Assembly: GCF_008831285.2 (NCBI RefSeq)
Contig: NC_045149.1
Coordinates: 22,512,535 to 22,576,534, forward strand
Direction: 5' to 3'
DNA from: Nymphaea colorata
Taxonomy: Eukaryota > Streptophyta > Magnoliopsida > Nymphaeales > Nymphaeaceae
Length of the DNA stretch: 64,000 bases
In this document: positions 35,641 to 47,305 of the stretch, piece after piece
How the letters are laid out: each line of letters begins with the position of its first letter
Numbering within the stretch: position 1 is the first letter of the stretch
The notes under the pieces: model-generated
What the model saw: the letters and a program-made list of their open reading frames with translations, nothing else
Databases searched by the model: none
Told to the model about the DNA's origin: nothing
Position numbers and translations under genes: made by a program

Positions 35641-36201
35641 TAATTAATCGATTACCATTGCCAAAATTTAATTTTAAGTCTCCATATGAAATTCTCCATT
35701 AAAAAAAGTCGTATATGAGTTATTTTAGAGTATTTGGTTGTGTAAGTTATGTTTTTTTTATCTGAGCAACATAGAACTAAGTTTGACAAGAAGGCACAAA
35801 GGTGTGTTTTTGTTGGATATGATTCATATCAGAAAGGATGGAGATGTGCTAATCCTAGCACAAGACAAGTTCATGTTTGTCGCTATGTCATCTTCAATGA
35901 AACATCATCCTAATTGTCAGAAAAGAAGAAGATGATTCCAAACTCTCCAATTTTTTAGAGAGATATTCGAAACAAAATACAATTTAAGATGAATCAAGGA
36001 GAGCCTGAGTTGAGAAACATAGAAGCAAAATGATCGGATAAATAAGTTCAAACACCTAAACCTAGGCCTAGACAAGAAGAACAAGCAAATCCATAAAGAA
36101 CATGAGTTAGTCATGTTCAACAGCGAAGTATAAAAGAAGAAAAATCATCACAATTTGAAGAACCAGAAGGAGCATCTATAACATTAAGAAGATCTACAAA
36201 A

Positions 36202-36666
36202 ATGCTAAAACCAAATCCCAAGTATGCAAACGCAAACTATGGCATCATGGTGGAGATCGAGCCAACTTCTTTTGAAGAAACAAAAAATGTTGAAAAATGG
36301 CAAGTTGCAATGAAAGATGAAATGAATGCATTGGAGCATAATGTGAAAAATGATTTCTTATATGGAGATCTCGATCATGAAATCTATATGGAGCAACCTG
36401 AAGGATTCATATCTCCAAACAAGTGAAACTACATCTACAAGCTAAGAAAAACATTATATGGATTGAAGCAAGTGCCCAGAGCATGGTACGAAAAAATAGC
36501 TGAATTTTTTGTGTTCAGTAGATTCCAAGTCGCCTCAGCAGATTCAAGTCTCTTCATCAATATAAAAGGTATGAAGATTACTATTTTGTTAATTTATGTT
36601 GATGATTTAATTATTAATATTGATGACAAGGAAGAAATTTATCTCATTCGTGAACACTCACCGTGA
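36202..36666 (+). pseudogene. copia reverse transcriptase remnant with internal deletion
   Basis: The frame begins MLKPNPKYANANYG, then KWQVAMKDEMNALEHN, and jumps directly to VKNDFLYGDLDHEIYMEQP. Intact family members have roughly 75 residues between these motifs, including the first catalytic block. After a TGA at 36424 the frame resumes with YKLRKTLYGLKQVPRAWYEK and the YVDD active-site box (LIYVDDLII, near 36592-36618). Confidence 0.8.
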
Positions 36667-37179
36667 GATTCAAAATGAAAAAGCTTTGAGAGTTATGAAA
36701 CTTCTTTGGATTGAAAATTGATAATGAATCTAAAGGATTATTTTTATGCAAAAGAAGTATGCTCATGACTTACGTAAATATGACATGCTCGATTGCAAAC
36801 CTATCTCGATAAGAATTGAGATAAATGCAAACCTTAGAATTGATAAATGAAACAAGCTAGACGATGTCACTATGTACCAACAACTGGTTGGAAGCTTAAT
36901 CTACTTGACATTGTCAAGATCAGACATTGCTTATGCAGCTGGTATTGTGAGCAGATTCATACAAACTCCAAGGAAGTCACATTAGTGAAAAAAAATATTA
37001 AGGGATGTCAAAGAAACTTTTAACTTTGGTATACTTTATCAAAAAGGACCAACCTTTCAAGTTGGTGGTCATCGTGCTGCGGATTAAGCTGTAGATGTAT
37101 CAGCTCGTAGATCGACCACTAAATATACATTCAGTTTTGGAAGTGGTGCAATTTCAGGGTGCAGTAAGAGACAACCAAC

Positions 37180-37534
37180 AATTTCACTGTCTACAACAGA
37201 AGCAGAGTATAGAGCAACATCTCAAGCAGCACAAGAATGTGTGTGGTTGATACGATTGGTGAAAAACCTTAAACAAGATATGGATTATGTAGTGAGACTC
37301 TACTGTGATAATCAAAATGTAATTAGACTTGTAGATAATCATGTCTTCCATGCTCGAACAAAACATATAGAGGTGGAACATCATTTTATCATAGAGAATG
37401 TACTCATAGAAGAAATTCAATTGCAGTCAATCGCTTCAAAAGATCAAGTCCCTGACATCTTTACCAAAGGCTTGTCAGTACAAATATTTGCCAATCTTAG
37501 AAGAATATTAGGAGTGATAGTAAAGAGTCGATAA
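37180..37534 (+). pseudogene. copia RNase H remnant
   Basis: [29 protein letters not shown] and [14 protein letters not shown] followed by PDIFTKGL are the hallmarks of the RNase H end of copia polyproteins. The 3' LTR starts 12 bases after the stop. Confidence 0.8.
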
Positions 37535-38600
37535 TGATGGTAGATTGTAAAGAGTCAAAACTAACTCCCTTGGAAGAGTCGAGAAGACTCAAGCAGTTGT
37601 GAGCTTCTTTTTTAAAGGCAATGCATGTAATGATAAAAAGAAAATAAAATTTAAAAAAAATTATTAGAATTCGGTGGATTCTTCCGCCACCAACTAGCCC
37701 TTCTTAAAATTGGAGTACCTACCCATTTTGCAAAGCATTAGAAAAATCAAGAGAATGGTGAGTGTCATGAGCAAGAGTTTAGTTCGTATGTTCACTTTGT
37801 GAGCTCGAGTGTGGGAGTTTCAATTGTGTGCTCAAGTGCAAAGACGTTGGGTACTTGGTGATAACTCATTAGGTGAGTTTGTTGAGGTGAGTTCTTGTAG
37901 CTCACTTTTGTAAGTTTCAACTTGACAAATAATGCAAATATATTATTTAAGTATACTTGGTGCATTTACATCATCGGTTGTTGAGATCACTTTATGAACT
38001 TTGTTGGTTTGTTGATTAAGCTTTTGTTAAGTTGTGTCAGTTTATTATTAATTGGGACGTCGAGACTCTACTGGTTTTCCTTCCCATAAATTCGGGTTTG
38101 GATCTAAGTTATATCTAGGACCCACAGCAACGTATCCGTCGGGAGGTAGAAGCTCTGCCACACCACCCTCCTATCGCCGTCCAGCTATAAGAGGTTCCCC
38201 ACTTCCTGCAACTCTGCAACCATTCCGGCACCGGTGCCATCCGTCCTGGCGGTCATCCACACGATGCTGCGGTCTATGTTCACCAGGGCGAGGTCCCTTC
38301 CTCTCCAGAAGTACAGCCGAGAGGCCCTGCTGTTTACTGGCCATTCCCTATTAGCCATCCAGACGACCGTCGCCTGCTGGTCAAGCATCTCGGCAAACCA
38401 TATGGCAAAGGAGAAAGCGTTCTCACCCAACTGGTAGAACCATGCCTTGAACGTCCCTTTCTCCGAAACAAGGACATCCACGGAAGGCCTCTCTGGAGCT
38501 GCCTAGGTACAGGACATTCGAAGGCAAGGACAAGGCAAGGACTAATGCATCCCACCGACGTAATGATCTTCATGATGAGAACGGCTGAAGCGCCTCTAAG

Positions 38601-41179
38601 GGTGGTCTTGGGCTGTTTCCAAACGTGGATGAGAAGCAGTACACTGGTCAGTTGGAAAATCAAAGTGACTATTAAAGTTTCATTAGTATTGCCCAGGAAA
38701 CTCAAATTGACTATTAAAGTTTCATTAGCCATTAGTCTGACCAACTATGCTAAGAACAGAGAAAAAAAAAAGAATTCCAAATAGAGTAAAGGCAAGGAAT
38801 GGACGCTGGTGGCTGGTGTGATCTTGTCCATGTAACTTGTGATGAGTGGACTAACAGCCGGCTCGGCTATTGGAAATCCACTGTTTCTCCCCTGTTTTGG
38901 AAATTGGGACGCAAAAGAAGGGTTCTCAAAACTCGATGGCTCATTTTTCTTTTCACTAATTCAATGATGCACACAGGAACCAACTTTTGAGTTGCCTGGA
39001 ACCTCAAATGTTTTGCAGGATGTTTGCCATTGACAATCACATTCTGTATAGTGTAACTTCACCTTGCTTAGAGGGGCATAGCTCAAATGGGTGGTTTGAG
39101 ACTTACCAAGTGGCATGTTTTAAATTTCACCCGCAGAGGTTTTGCTTTTGTATCCTAAAAAAGAAGAGTACTTACATGCAAGTTGAATCACGTGTAGTTA
39201 TCACCATCTACTACTAACATATCTATGGATTCTGAGGGCTTCCGCTCTTGTTTGGATGATGGAATTGATCTTCTTAATTACCGAAAATTAACCTCACATT
39301 GATATAAAAAGAAAGAACATGACTGGGTTCAGGAATCGAACATTATCAAGCCACCTATAAATTAGATTTGGGTTAGGCATCTAAAAGATTTGTTTGTACC
39401 TTTTTGCATAAAATAATTTTGAAGAACGCTGTGAACTTGGGCATCAGTCCGACTTTTCTCGGCCCTCAATCTCAATCAATACGATCCAACCATTTTCAAT
39501 GAAAATAATGTCAATAATGGTGGTACCCATCGGCGGAAACTTTGAATATCTCTGAAATTAAAGCAAGTGTAATTTGTTGTATTCCGTGACTTGCGTTTCT
39601 CTAAGGGCGTGGACCAGCGAGTCGTGTGGAGTTGATTAGTTTCACCATCAACCGTGACTTACACAGTGCACAACGTTTAAAGACGAAGTTAATTTGGGGA
39701 TGGCCACTTGATTTGGAGAACCACAGATTAAAGTGCCAAAAAATATGATAAAAATTAAAATATGATGAAAGCTTAATTTGTTCCAAGAGTCGTTGCCCAA
39801 TGGAGAAACCAATTTATAGTCATGATTTTTCCGAGGTTCCGGAACCCAATGTCCAACAATGGCTTTTAATTAATGTTTTGTCACCTTGACCATAGACCAC
39901 GACCACATAAGCATAGGAATAACAAGGAAGCCTTTTCCAAAGTTTTAATGTTGATGATCAGAAATCAATGACAAACGAGCCTTTCTGAAAGAAAGACTAT
40001 TGTCACATTTTAACATGTTTTTTCTAAAATTTCAGTTCCTCCACAATTTCAGTTTCTAAAGAAAGATAAATGACAAACGATTGATTGGTTGCGAGAATCA
40101 CGTTTTAACATGCTTTTTTCTAAAATTTCAGTTTCTCTGTGGTTATGAAACAAAAAATTCTGAGACGCGCTTACTGATTTGATTCAATATTGAATGAAAT
40201 TTCAAGTTCACCCAACAGCATTTTTATTGAAAATATAGAATATGATCGGTAAATAAGGATCATTAGGAAGTGTTTCATTTATCAATCTTGCAGACAGGGT
40301 GTTTGCAATGGGTATATGCGTTTACATTTATTTGGCTCAGCTAGTGGTTGAAATGATCCTGAAAAATATCCATGAATCGAATACTCCAAAAATCACCATG
40401 CACGCACCAAGTATTCATATTGCAGGGGAAATATCTATGTTGGAAATATATTCCTGGTCACATGCTGTGACAACCACCAATATTGTCATGAATACACAGG
40501 TTTCTTGACGGCCACCATTGTTTTCATGAATACACTACTGGTTTTGTTAATACACCTTCCGTCACTATAAATCTATGGTTGGCAGAACTTTGTTGAAAAA
40601 TGACAATTGAAACAAAACATCATGTCCTGTGTAATGGAAAAGAAATTGAAAATAATCATCTCCATGTAATCTAATCGGGCTTCTCAAAACTAGGGCTGCA
40701 CAACGAATCGAGCCAACTCAGTCTCAACTCCAGCTCACTCGTAAAAACTCAACTTGTGTATAAAGGATTTGAGATCAAGTGTAAATTTATGCTCAAAATG
40801 TTGAATGGGTGGAGTTCGAGTTGTAAGTAAATAGACTTGCTTAAACTCAGCTTGGCTTTGACTACATAACTGTGTCATGAATGAGAGACTTTTTGCTGTT
40901 ATATTTTTCTTTAGGGAATATTTGGATGCATAATATGCTCATTCTTTCCTGGAATTTTCTGTTAGATGGTTGTTCATAATTGAATTAATTTAAAAAAAAA
41001 AACTTAAACTAGTTAACGAGTTAAATAGGTTTAAATTAAAAAGTCAAATTAAGTTAACAGAAATAAGTTAAACGAGTTAACCAAATCAATCTTGGGCTTG
41101 ACCTTGGTCTATGTAGCATGAATCAGGTTCAAGCCGAGCTCCAGCTCGACTTTTTTTAGTTCATTCGAGCTCCGCCTGC
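38601..41179. other. Duplicated flank between copies D and E, no gene
   Basis: No gene is seen. It mirrors the DNA 5' of copy A. 38840-38965 matches 3380-3570, 39170-39980 matches 7440-8240, 40080-40590 matches 9115-9620, and a decayed hAT-like block 40692-41170 (starts TAGGGCTGCACAACGAATCGAG) matches 9708-10195. At 39133-39145 it retains GCTTTTGTATCC where the copy A flank has the FHA-bearing LTR element. Confidence 0.6.
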
Positions 41180-42237
41180 TGCCCCAAGCTCTCAATATCT
41201 TCATTCATTTCTCTGTCAACAAGGCAAGCAACTGTATTGGAATCCATGACTTGGCTCATGCTTGGTCTTACATCCCTTTCTTCTTCAGTGCACAGCAAAG
41301 CCACCTTAATTATAATTCATAATTGACTTACCATACTTTCCAAATAATTGTGGCTCTGCTATTTCTTTCACCCAGTTCTGATTAGTTCTTACCATTTCTC
41401 TAATCCATGGAATGAGTTGCTTGTATCCAACTTCTCCATTTTCACTTGTCCATTGAAATCCAGTAGAATTTCACCCAGTCACCAACTCCAGCGCCAAAAT
41501 GCCATAGCTATAAATGTTAACCTTGGATGTGATTGTTACCCTCTAGAAAATTTAGAGATGTTATTGCCACCCCTATCAAAAAGCTCGGACAGACCGAAGT
41601 CAGCCACTTTTGGCTGGAAATTCTTGTCCAGAAGAACATTTTGTGGCTTCACATTACAGTGAAGAACTCATTCTAAGCATTTCTCATGAAGATAAGCAAG
41701 AGCCTTTGCGGTACCAAGTGCAATATTAAACTGATTTTCGCAAGTAAGCATAGTACTATTGCTAAACAAGTTCTTCTCCAATAACCCATTTTCCAAGTAC
41801 TGGTACACTAACAATATTTTCTGTTTTTCAGCACAAAATCCAAACATTGTCACTAAATTCACATGATTGATTCTCCCAATGGTGCTTACCTCACTCCAAA
41901 ACTATGCTTCTGATCCGTGGTTCAAACCCTCTAGCTTCTTTACAGCCACAACTCTCTTATCATCTAGGACTCTTTCATAAACCACCCTGGATCCTCCCCT
42001 TCTGATTTCATCCCTGAAATTGTTTGTTGCTTTTTTCAACTTTTCAAAAGTGAACCTTCTTAAGCCCATTGAAACAGCCACATAACCTTGATTGAGATGA
42101 TGAAGGTGACAGTTTTCTTGTGAACATAAAACTATCCAAATGCTACACATAATATTTCTTCCACCCCAAAGGCTATAACCAAGGGTGGGTATCGGGCAGA
42201 GCCGGGCCGGCCCGTCAGGCTGCTCAGCCAGGCCCGG

Positions 42238-42672
42238 GTCCGGCCCGATAGCTTGGGTCTCGGCCCGGACCCCGCCCGGCCGGCCCGCCCCGACGCTCAT
42301 GGTAGACGGCGGCACGGCCGACCACCTTTTCCCCTCGCCGATGGCAAACCGGCGACCCCCTTTCTCCCTTCCTGGCAGCCGTGCTCCTCCTCCTGCCCAG
42401 TCTGCCGCCACTCTGCTGCTAGTGGAGGATGAACTATAGCGGTTGAGCAGAGTAAACCCTAGCTTGGGTCTCGGCCCGGACCCGGCCAGGCCAGCCCGCC
42501 GCGACGCTCATGGTAGACGGCGGCACGGCCGACCGCCTTTTCCCCTCGCCGACGGCAAACTGGCGACCCCCTTTCTCCCTTCCCGGCAGTCGTGCTCCTC
42601 CTCCTGCCCAGTCTGCCGCCACTCTACTGCTAGTGAAGGATGAACTGTAGCGGTTGAACAGAGTAAACCCTA
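42238..42672 (+). repeat. Tandem duplication of about 210 bp in the hAT element
   Basis: Both units start AGCTTGGGTCTCGGCCCGGAC and end GCAGAGTAAACCCTA, and differ at a modest number of positions. The open frames on either strand look alike in both copies but match no family I recognise. Confidence 0.85.
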
Positions 42673-42700
42673 GGAGAGGAAAGAAGCAAGCGGGAAGAAG

Positions 42701-42850
42701 ATGGAGGTCACCGGCAAGAGTTTGGTGGACAGAAAGAAACTAGATGCAATGCAGTCTCTACCGGCCTTCCGGGAGGCTCCGACACTGGAGGAATTGGTTG
42801 CGAGGGCCATCGCCCCTGTGAAGAGGGAGTTCCTGTGCACCACACCCTGA
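42701..42850 (+). other. Captured gene fragment, 49 codons
   Basis: An ATG at 42701 opens a 49-residue frame ending in TGA at 42848-42850. The reading (MEVTGKSLVDRKKLDAMQSL, then PTLEELVARAIAPVKREFL) looks like the N-terminus of a real protein and is preceded by purine-rich leader-like sequence. ELVARAIAPVK followed by a hydrophobic end resembles, from memory, the start of plant tRNA-dihydrouridine(47) synthase (DUS3-like); I hold that match only tentatively. It sits between the tandem duplication and the GGAGGA array inside a hAT element, which fits a captured first exon. Confidence 0.35.
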
Positions 42851-43075
42851 GCGGGGGACGGAGGAGGAGGGGAGGAGGAACGGGAGACGGAGGAGGAGGG
42901 GAGGAGGAACGGGAGACGGAGGAGGAGGGGGAGAGGGAGCGGGAGACGGAGGAGGAGCGAGAGGAGGAAGACGGAGGAGGAGGGGGAGCAGAAGCGGGAT
43001 ACGGAGGGGGAGAGGGAGACAGAGGAGGAGGAGGGGGGGAGCGGGGACGGAGGGCGGGAGGGGGAGACAGTCGGG
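42850..43075 (+). repeat. Purine-rich GGAGGA array
   Basis: Degenerate repeats of ACGGAGGAGGAGGGG and GGAACGGGAG run for about 225 bases. Frames across it read Glu/Gly/Arg repeats and are not called genes. Confidence 0.8.
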
Positions 43076-46000
43076 CCGGGCCGGCTCAGGTCGCTGCCAG
43101 GTAGGGGCGGCCCGCTGCGGGGCCGGGGCCGGCCCGACGCCCAGGCTTAGCTATAACATATGCAAATGGATACTTTAAATAGTCTTCATGTGCTTTGCAT
43201 AAGCTCTATCTAATTTCTTTGGTGAACTTATTTTTGAACAATCAACATTGGATTGGTCAAAAGTGCCAGTAAGGTTCTCCTGTTTAGGAGCCAACAAAGT
43301 GATAACCAGATTGGCCACTTAAGAGGATGCTCTTTGGGTAGCAATGTCCATCTCCATCCAGCCTATATCCAAAACCACAACAGTTGCAGTCACTTTTGCA
43401 TATGTTTTGGCAAGCTTCAAATGATATTTCTGTTTTGTAGTTTAGATTGTAGTCATAGAAATCTGTATGTGGAAGCTTAACAAATTTCTCTTTCATCTAT
43501 TGCAAAAAAATATTGAATTTTGGTTTGCATCCTTGATTCCAATCACCTGGAACTTTCGTTTCAAAGCCATGAGGACAAGTGCATGTAGGGGATGGTCTAT
43601 AAATACAAATTCCATTTTCCCAACAAAGGCCATGGACTCTACATCTCTCCAAATCTGGCATCGATGAAACTTCCCAGTCTTTTATTGTATGATTTAGGCT
43701 ATAGAGCCTGAGAGTACTATCAAGATCCATTGTTAATCTTCTCTTGACTCCTAAACCAATATCTGATGGAGAAAAGTTCATCCTATCGCTTGAGGTAAAT
43801 CGACCCATGTCATCAAGAATTGGTACCTTGAACTATTATAACCATTGAAGGAAGTTCAATGGAAAAGGCATTACAGATTGACATACATAATCAGCTATAG
43901 AGGCGAAAAGGTCAGCCATTTTGGAAATACTTTAAAGAGCAGGAATCATATTACATGGTCTGTTGGAGAGTTTTGGGTTATTTGAGTACTTTAATCAAAT
44001 TGTAACATTACTACTAAAGTACCATGATTTTGGTGCAGTGACATTGATAATTAATGCTAGAAATGAACTTGCAGAGTATTTACTGCAACTTATTGTCGAC
44101 CAACATGTTAGAGGTATTTGAGGGTTTTATAATTTAGCATGTAACTTGGAAGAGTCATGAAAGTGCTGAAGATAATTTATAAGTATATTTAAGTGAATGA
44201 TGATTCTATCTATTCTGAGTTACCTAGCCATCTAATTAGGTCCGTCCATCTAAAGGAGATAGATGGTTGAGAAGAAAACAATGAGAAAAATTTGTGACCT
44301 AATATTATACGATGAAAATGTCCACCACATTTTACATGCAAGACCATTAATAATGCTGTTAAAATTATGGTTCTTTTATTGAACCAGTTTAGATTAAAGA
44401 ATGAAGAAGTTAGTCTAAGTCAACTAAAACTGAAATTTTTAATTGATTAAAATTTTGAATTAGAAATTAAGAAGTACATGGCTAAAAAGAAAAAAGGAAG
44501 AAAAACCATCAAATGAACTTAAGTATACTTTATTGGATTGACATATCTTTGTTGTTTATTTAATTGGCAACGTTGAAAAGTGAGGAGAATCGGATTAAGA
44601 AATATATTTTCTGAACAGTACTATCCGTATGTGATTTACATTGGTTTGTTTCCTGAGAATTATTATAGCATGATTCGTATTTCAAACATATAAGGACATT
44701 TGGATGAGACCCTCAAAAGCCAAGTTTTGCCAAAATTAAGGGGTGTTTGGCTGACACGTCATCATTAAACACAATTTTATGAAAACTTGGAAATTTTTGC
44801 TAGTGAAACTCAGTTTTGTAAAAATTGGGTGTTACGACAACCATTTTTTTAATGAGTTTAAGAACTTGCAAGTGAATGTATTAATTGATTCATTTGCTTG
44901 AATGTCATATCCAATGCTGGGCTTTTATACGGATAATATGAGGGGAATCAAGTTCTATCAAAGTTGAATTCTTTCTCAAAAAGTAAGTAGTTTTGCCGCA
45001 TTCAAATGACCCCATGCTCTTCTAAGTCTTCTAATATGCATGGCCACAAGAAAAGAATAAAAAGTAAAAAATGCATCAGTTATGCCTTCAAAGTAATGAA
45101 GCAAGTACCGGGTCCTTCCGTTCTCGAAGACATTGTTGGGCCCATCGTAAACGAAACTCAGCACATTGTCGTCATTGAAGTGGGCAACGTAATACCCCGT
45201 GGTGTAAATGCCTTCCGCTGCTCTCGACACTAACCGCAAGGACCTCGTTAATGGCTGCCCTGGCAGCAATGTGTCCGTCGGGTGGTCGAAGCTCTGCCAC
45301 ACCAATTTCCTCTTCCCGTCCATCAGCACCAGGTGCCCCGTTTCCCACAACTTCGCAACCTCTCCGTCACCGGCGCTGGTGGTGGCCGTCGTCCAGACGC
45401 CTCTGCGGTCTGCATCCAGCAGGGCGAGATCGCCTCTCTTTCGGAGGGATAACCGAGAGCCCCTGCTGTTCACAGGCCAGTCCCTGTTAGCCATCCAGAC
45501 GACCGTCTTTTGTCGGTCGAGCGTCTCAGAAAACAAGATGGCAAAGGAGAAAGCGTTATCGCCCACTTGGTAGAACCCTGCCTTGAATGTTCCTTTCTCT
45601 GAAATAAGAACGTCCGCGGAAGACCTCTCCACAGAGAGGGAGCCAACTCGGTACAGGACATTCGAAGGCGGAGAAGAGGCAAGGATGAAGGGAAGAGCTG
45701 TTACCATGATAAAGAAGAGACAACTGCATCCCACACACAGATGTAATGATCCTCCTGAAGAGAACAGCTGAAGCCCTTTCTCTTTCTCCGCCAAGAGGAC
45801 TTAGGGTGGTTTCGTGAGAAGAGAAGCAGTGCACCGGTTAGTTAAAAACACGAAAATCAAATTGAGATCAGATTTGCACTGGTTCATTAGTTCAACCAGT
45901 CACCTCTAAGTTCTTTCTGAGAAAAAGAGAGTAGAGAAGGAGAAAAGACGCTGGTGGCTGGTGAAGTAGGCCGTGATCTTGTCCTTATAACTTGCATTGA

Positions 46001-47228
46001 GTATACAAACAGCGGGTCAACTACTCTTTACTTGAATCGAATGCCTCCATCAACGGATAAGGAATTTAAGGCCACAGTCCTTGACTTTGAGTTCATGGAG
46101 GAAATCCACTGAATGTCTCTTCACACCCTTTGCATAAAAGTTGTGCATATGTAATGACCAAAATATCTCTAAAAATTAAAAAGGAAGATTTTTAAAATGA
46201 CAAAAATGGGTTATGAAAAAAGTTAAAAGTTTAAAATGAATATTTTCTTAAAAAAAAAATCTAAAATACCCTAACCCTCCTTTCTTTTGCAGATTTTATA
46301 GAACACCCAGTCCAGTTCTGGCCGTTGGATCTGGGGTCGATCCTCGACTGCACTCTGAAGGAGTGTTGTCGCCGTAGGATGTGGTTTCTCGTGACATGAT
46401 TGGATGAAATTTGAATGGCAAGATTGGTAGCCAATGGCACAAATTGATATTTACCTGGCGGCTGCCAACTTAAGGAAAAATTACATCTTAGTCGTCCTTC
46501 TTCCTTTTCTCGTTTAATAGTACAGACGGCTCAGATGTAAGTATCACCGAGTTAATGTGATCGCATTATCGCATATCAGAGCAAGATGCTATTGGAGATC
46601 GAAGGCCAACTACTACGTGCATTTGGGCTCTAATTTTAGTCGAATTTTGATGCCAGATTTGATTTACAGGGATTTACATTGCAGCTTCTCAGTAAATAAA
46701 TTGAAGTTCTTGTTCTATATTTTCACAATAAAGTATAATATGACTAATATTATTAACAAAATTGGTTCTCCTTGCTTATGGTATGCACCGTCAAGCTCAG
46801 ATTCTGAATAACATGTACTCTGAATGAGCATATATTTGATTTGGTTTGACATGCAGTGGATTAGAATCGGACATAAGTTTTACTATCCGATTTATTGGAT
46901 ATTTGTGTATTGAAATTCAAATGTGAGTGACGAAAAAATGTAATGCCATATCCAAAACTGTTTTTAAATTCGCGATTTGAATTTGATTTGAATTATGCTT
47001 TTGTTTTGACGTCTAAATTTGAGTCTGACTTTTGAATCGAAATGTTAAGTACCAGCTTTCAAAAATGACATGCTTATTGGATGCAAAGCATTTTGTTTAA
47101 AATTAAAATTGAATTTAAACTCTAATCCGATTAGATATTTATTTAAACCCAAAGCCAAATCCGATCTAATGTCATTTTATATATGAAGCTAATCTGATTT
47201 TTTAACTAAAATTCCTTTTCTTTCATTT

Positions 47229-47229
47229 G

Positions 47230-47305
<76 letters not shown>
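47229..47305. repeat. Long (TA)n then (TG)n microsatellite
   Basis: About 32 TA units are followed by TGTGTGTGTG. Shorter (TA)n runs lie at 47518-47533 and 47956-47997. Confidence 0.9.

Larger units (their letters stand above)
33127..38126 (+). mobile_element. Degenerate Ty1/copia LTR retrotransposon inside exon 1 of copy D
   Basis: Direct repeats 33127-33644 and 37546-38126 start TGTAAAG and share TCTTGGAAGAGTCGAGAAGA and TTCGGGTTTGGATCTA. A Met primer site TGGTATCAGAGC follows at 33647-33658. The order protease, integrase, reverse transcriptase, RNase H is that of copia elements. The coding region is riddled with stops, and the reverse transcriptase has lost part of its middle. The 3' LTR has about 85 extra bases (around 37760-37850) and lacks about 12 near its end, so the LTRs differ clearly and the insertion is old. 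No perfect target duplication remains (GCAGT against GCAAC). Confidence 0.9.
30300..38600 (-). pseudogene. Copy D: G-type lectin receptor-like kinase split by a copia element
   Basis: Exon 2 lies at about 30310-32027 in broken frames. The pieces include S-locus/EGF/PAN (31548-32027; FSALDFGLGVKGRLAIDFDG, CRVQGLCGENGICFYKP), kinase N-lobe (31012-31296; FEALKKATNNFNGEISRGG) and kinase core (30564-30899; VLHCDVKPQNVLL, with DFG changed to EFG). The C-lobe runs to about 30310. The intron spans to about 32950. Exon 1 is in two parts: 32950-33126 (GRT donor side) and 38127-38600 (lectin, including FKAWFYQLGENAFSFAIWF and the signal-peptide region). A Ty1/copia element lies between them. At least four frame breaks occur besides the insertion. 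The exon 2 acceptor (TCATAG before GTATAATAG) is preserved. Confidence 0.88.
42180..43149 (+). mobile_element. GC-rich hAT-type element (Pack-like) inside copy E
   Basis: The ends CAAGGGTGGGTATCGGGC and, inverted, TAAGCCTGGGCGTCGGGC form a terminal repeat. A perfect 8-bp duplication, GCTATAAC, flanks it (42172-42179 and 43150-43157). Intact copy B shows the same GCTATAAC once at the matching place. Inside are a tandem duplication of about 210 bp (42238-42450 and 42462-42672), a short protein-like frame (42701-42850), and a purine-rich GGAGGA array (42850-43075). GC content is far above the surrounding gene. Confidence 0.88.
41180..45794 (-). pseudogene. Copy E: G-type lectin receptor-like kinase with hAT insertion
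   Basis: Exon 1 (about 45794-45109) is open and encodes a good lectin domain (VLYRVGSLSVERSSADVLIS, VVWMANRDWPVNSRGSRLSL), ending at donor CG|GTACTT. The original ATG is lost: the ATGAGGATCATT found in copy A reads TCAGGAGGATCATT here, and the next in-frame ATG (45707) falls inside the signal peptide. About ten residues (WPNPDYDV region) are missing near the donor. Exon 2 (about 43830-41180) has the frames 43808-43497, 43496-43284, 42179-41902 and 41862-41668. A 970-bp hAT element lies near the transmembrane region. About 44 bases, including the MAPEW segment, are deleted near 41535. No functional kinase can result. The intron groups it with copy A. Confidence 0.88.

Noticed and set aside
42835-43104. 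89-codon Gly/Glu/Arg frame
   Set aside because: It is a low-complexity reading of a GGAGGA array within a transposon.
46557-46811. 84-codon plus-strand frame between copy E and the NAC gene
   Set aside because: It has no homology features or splice context and is AT-rich like random intergenic frames.
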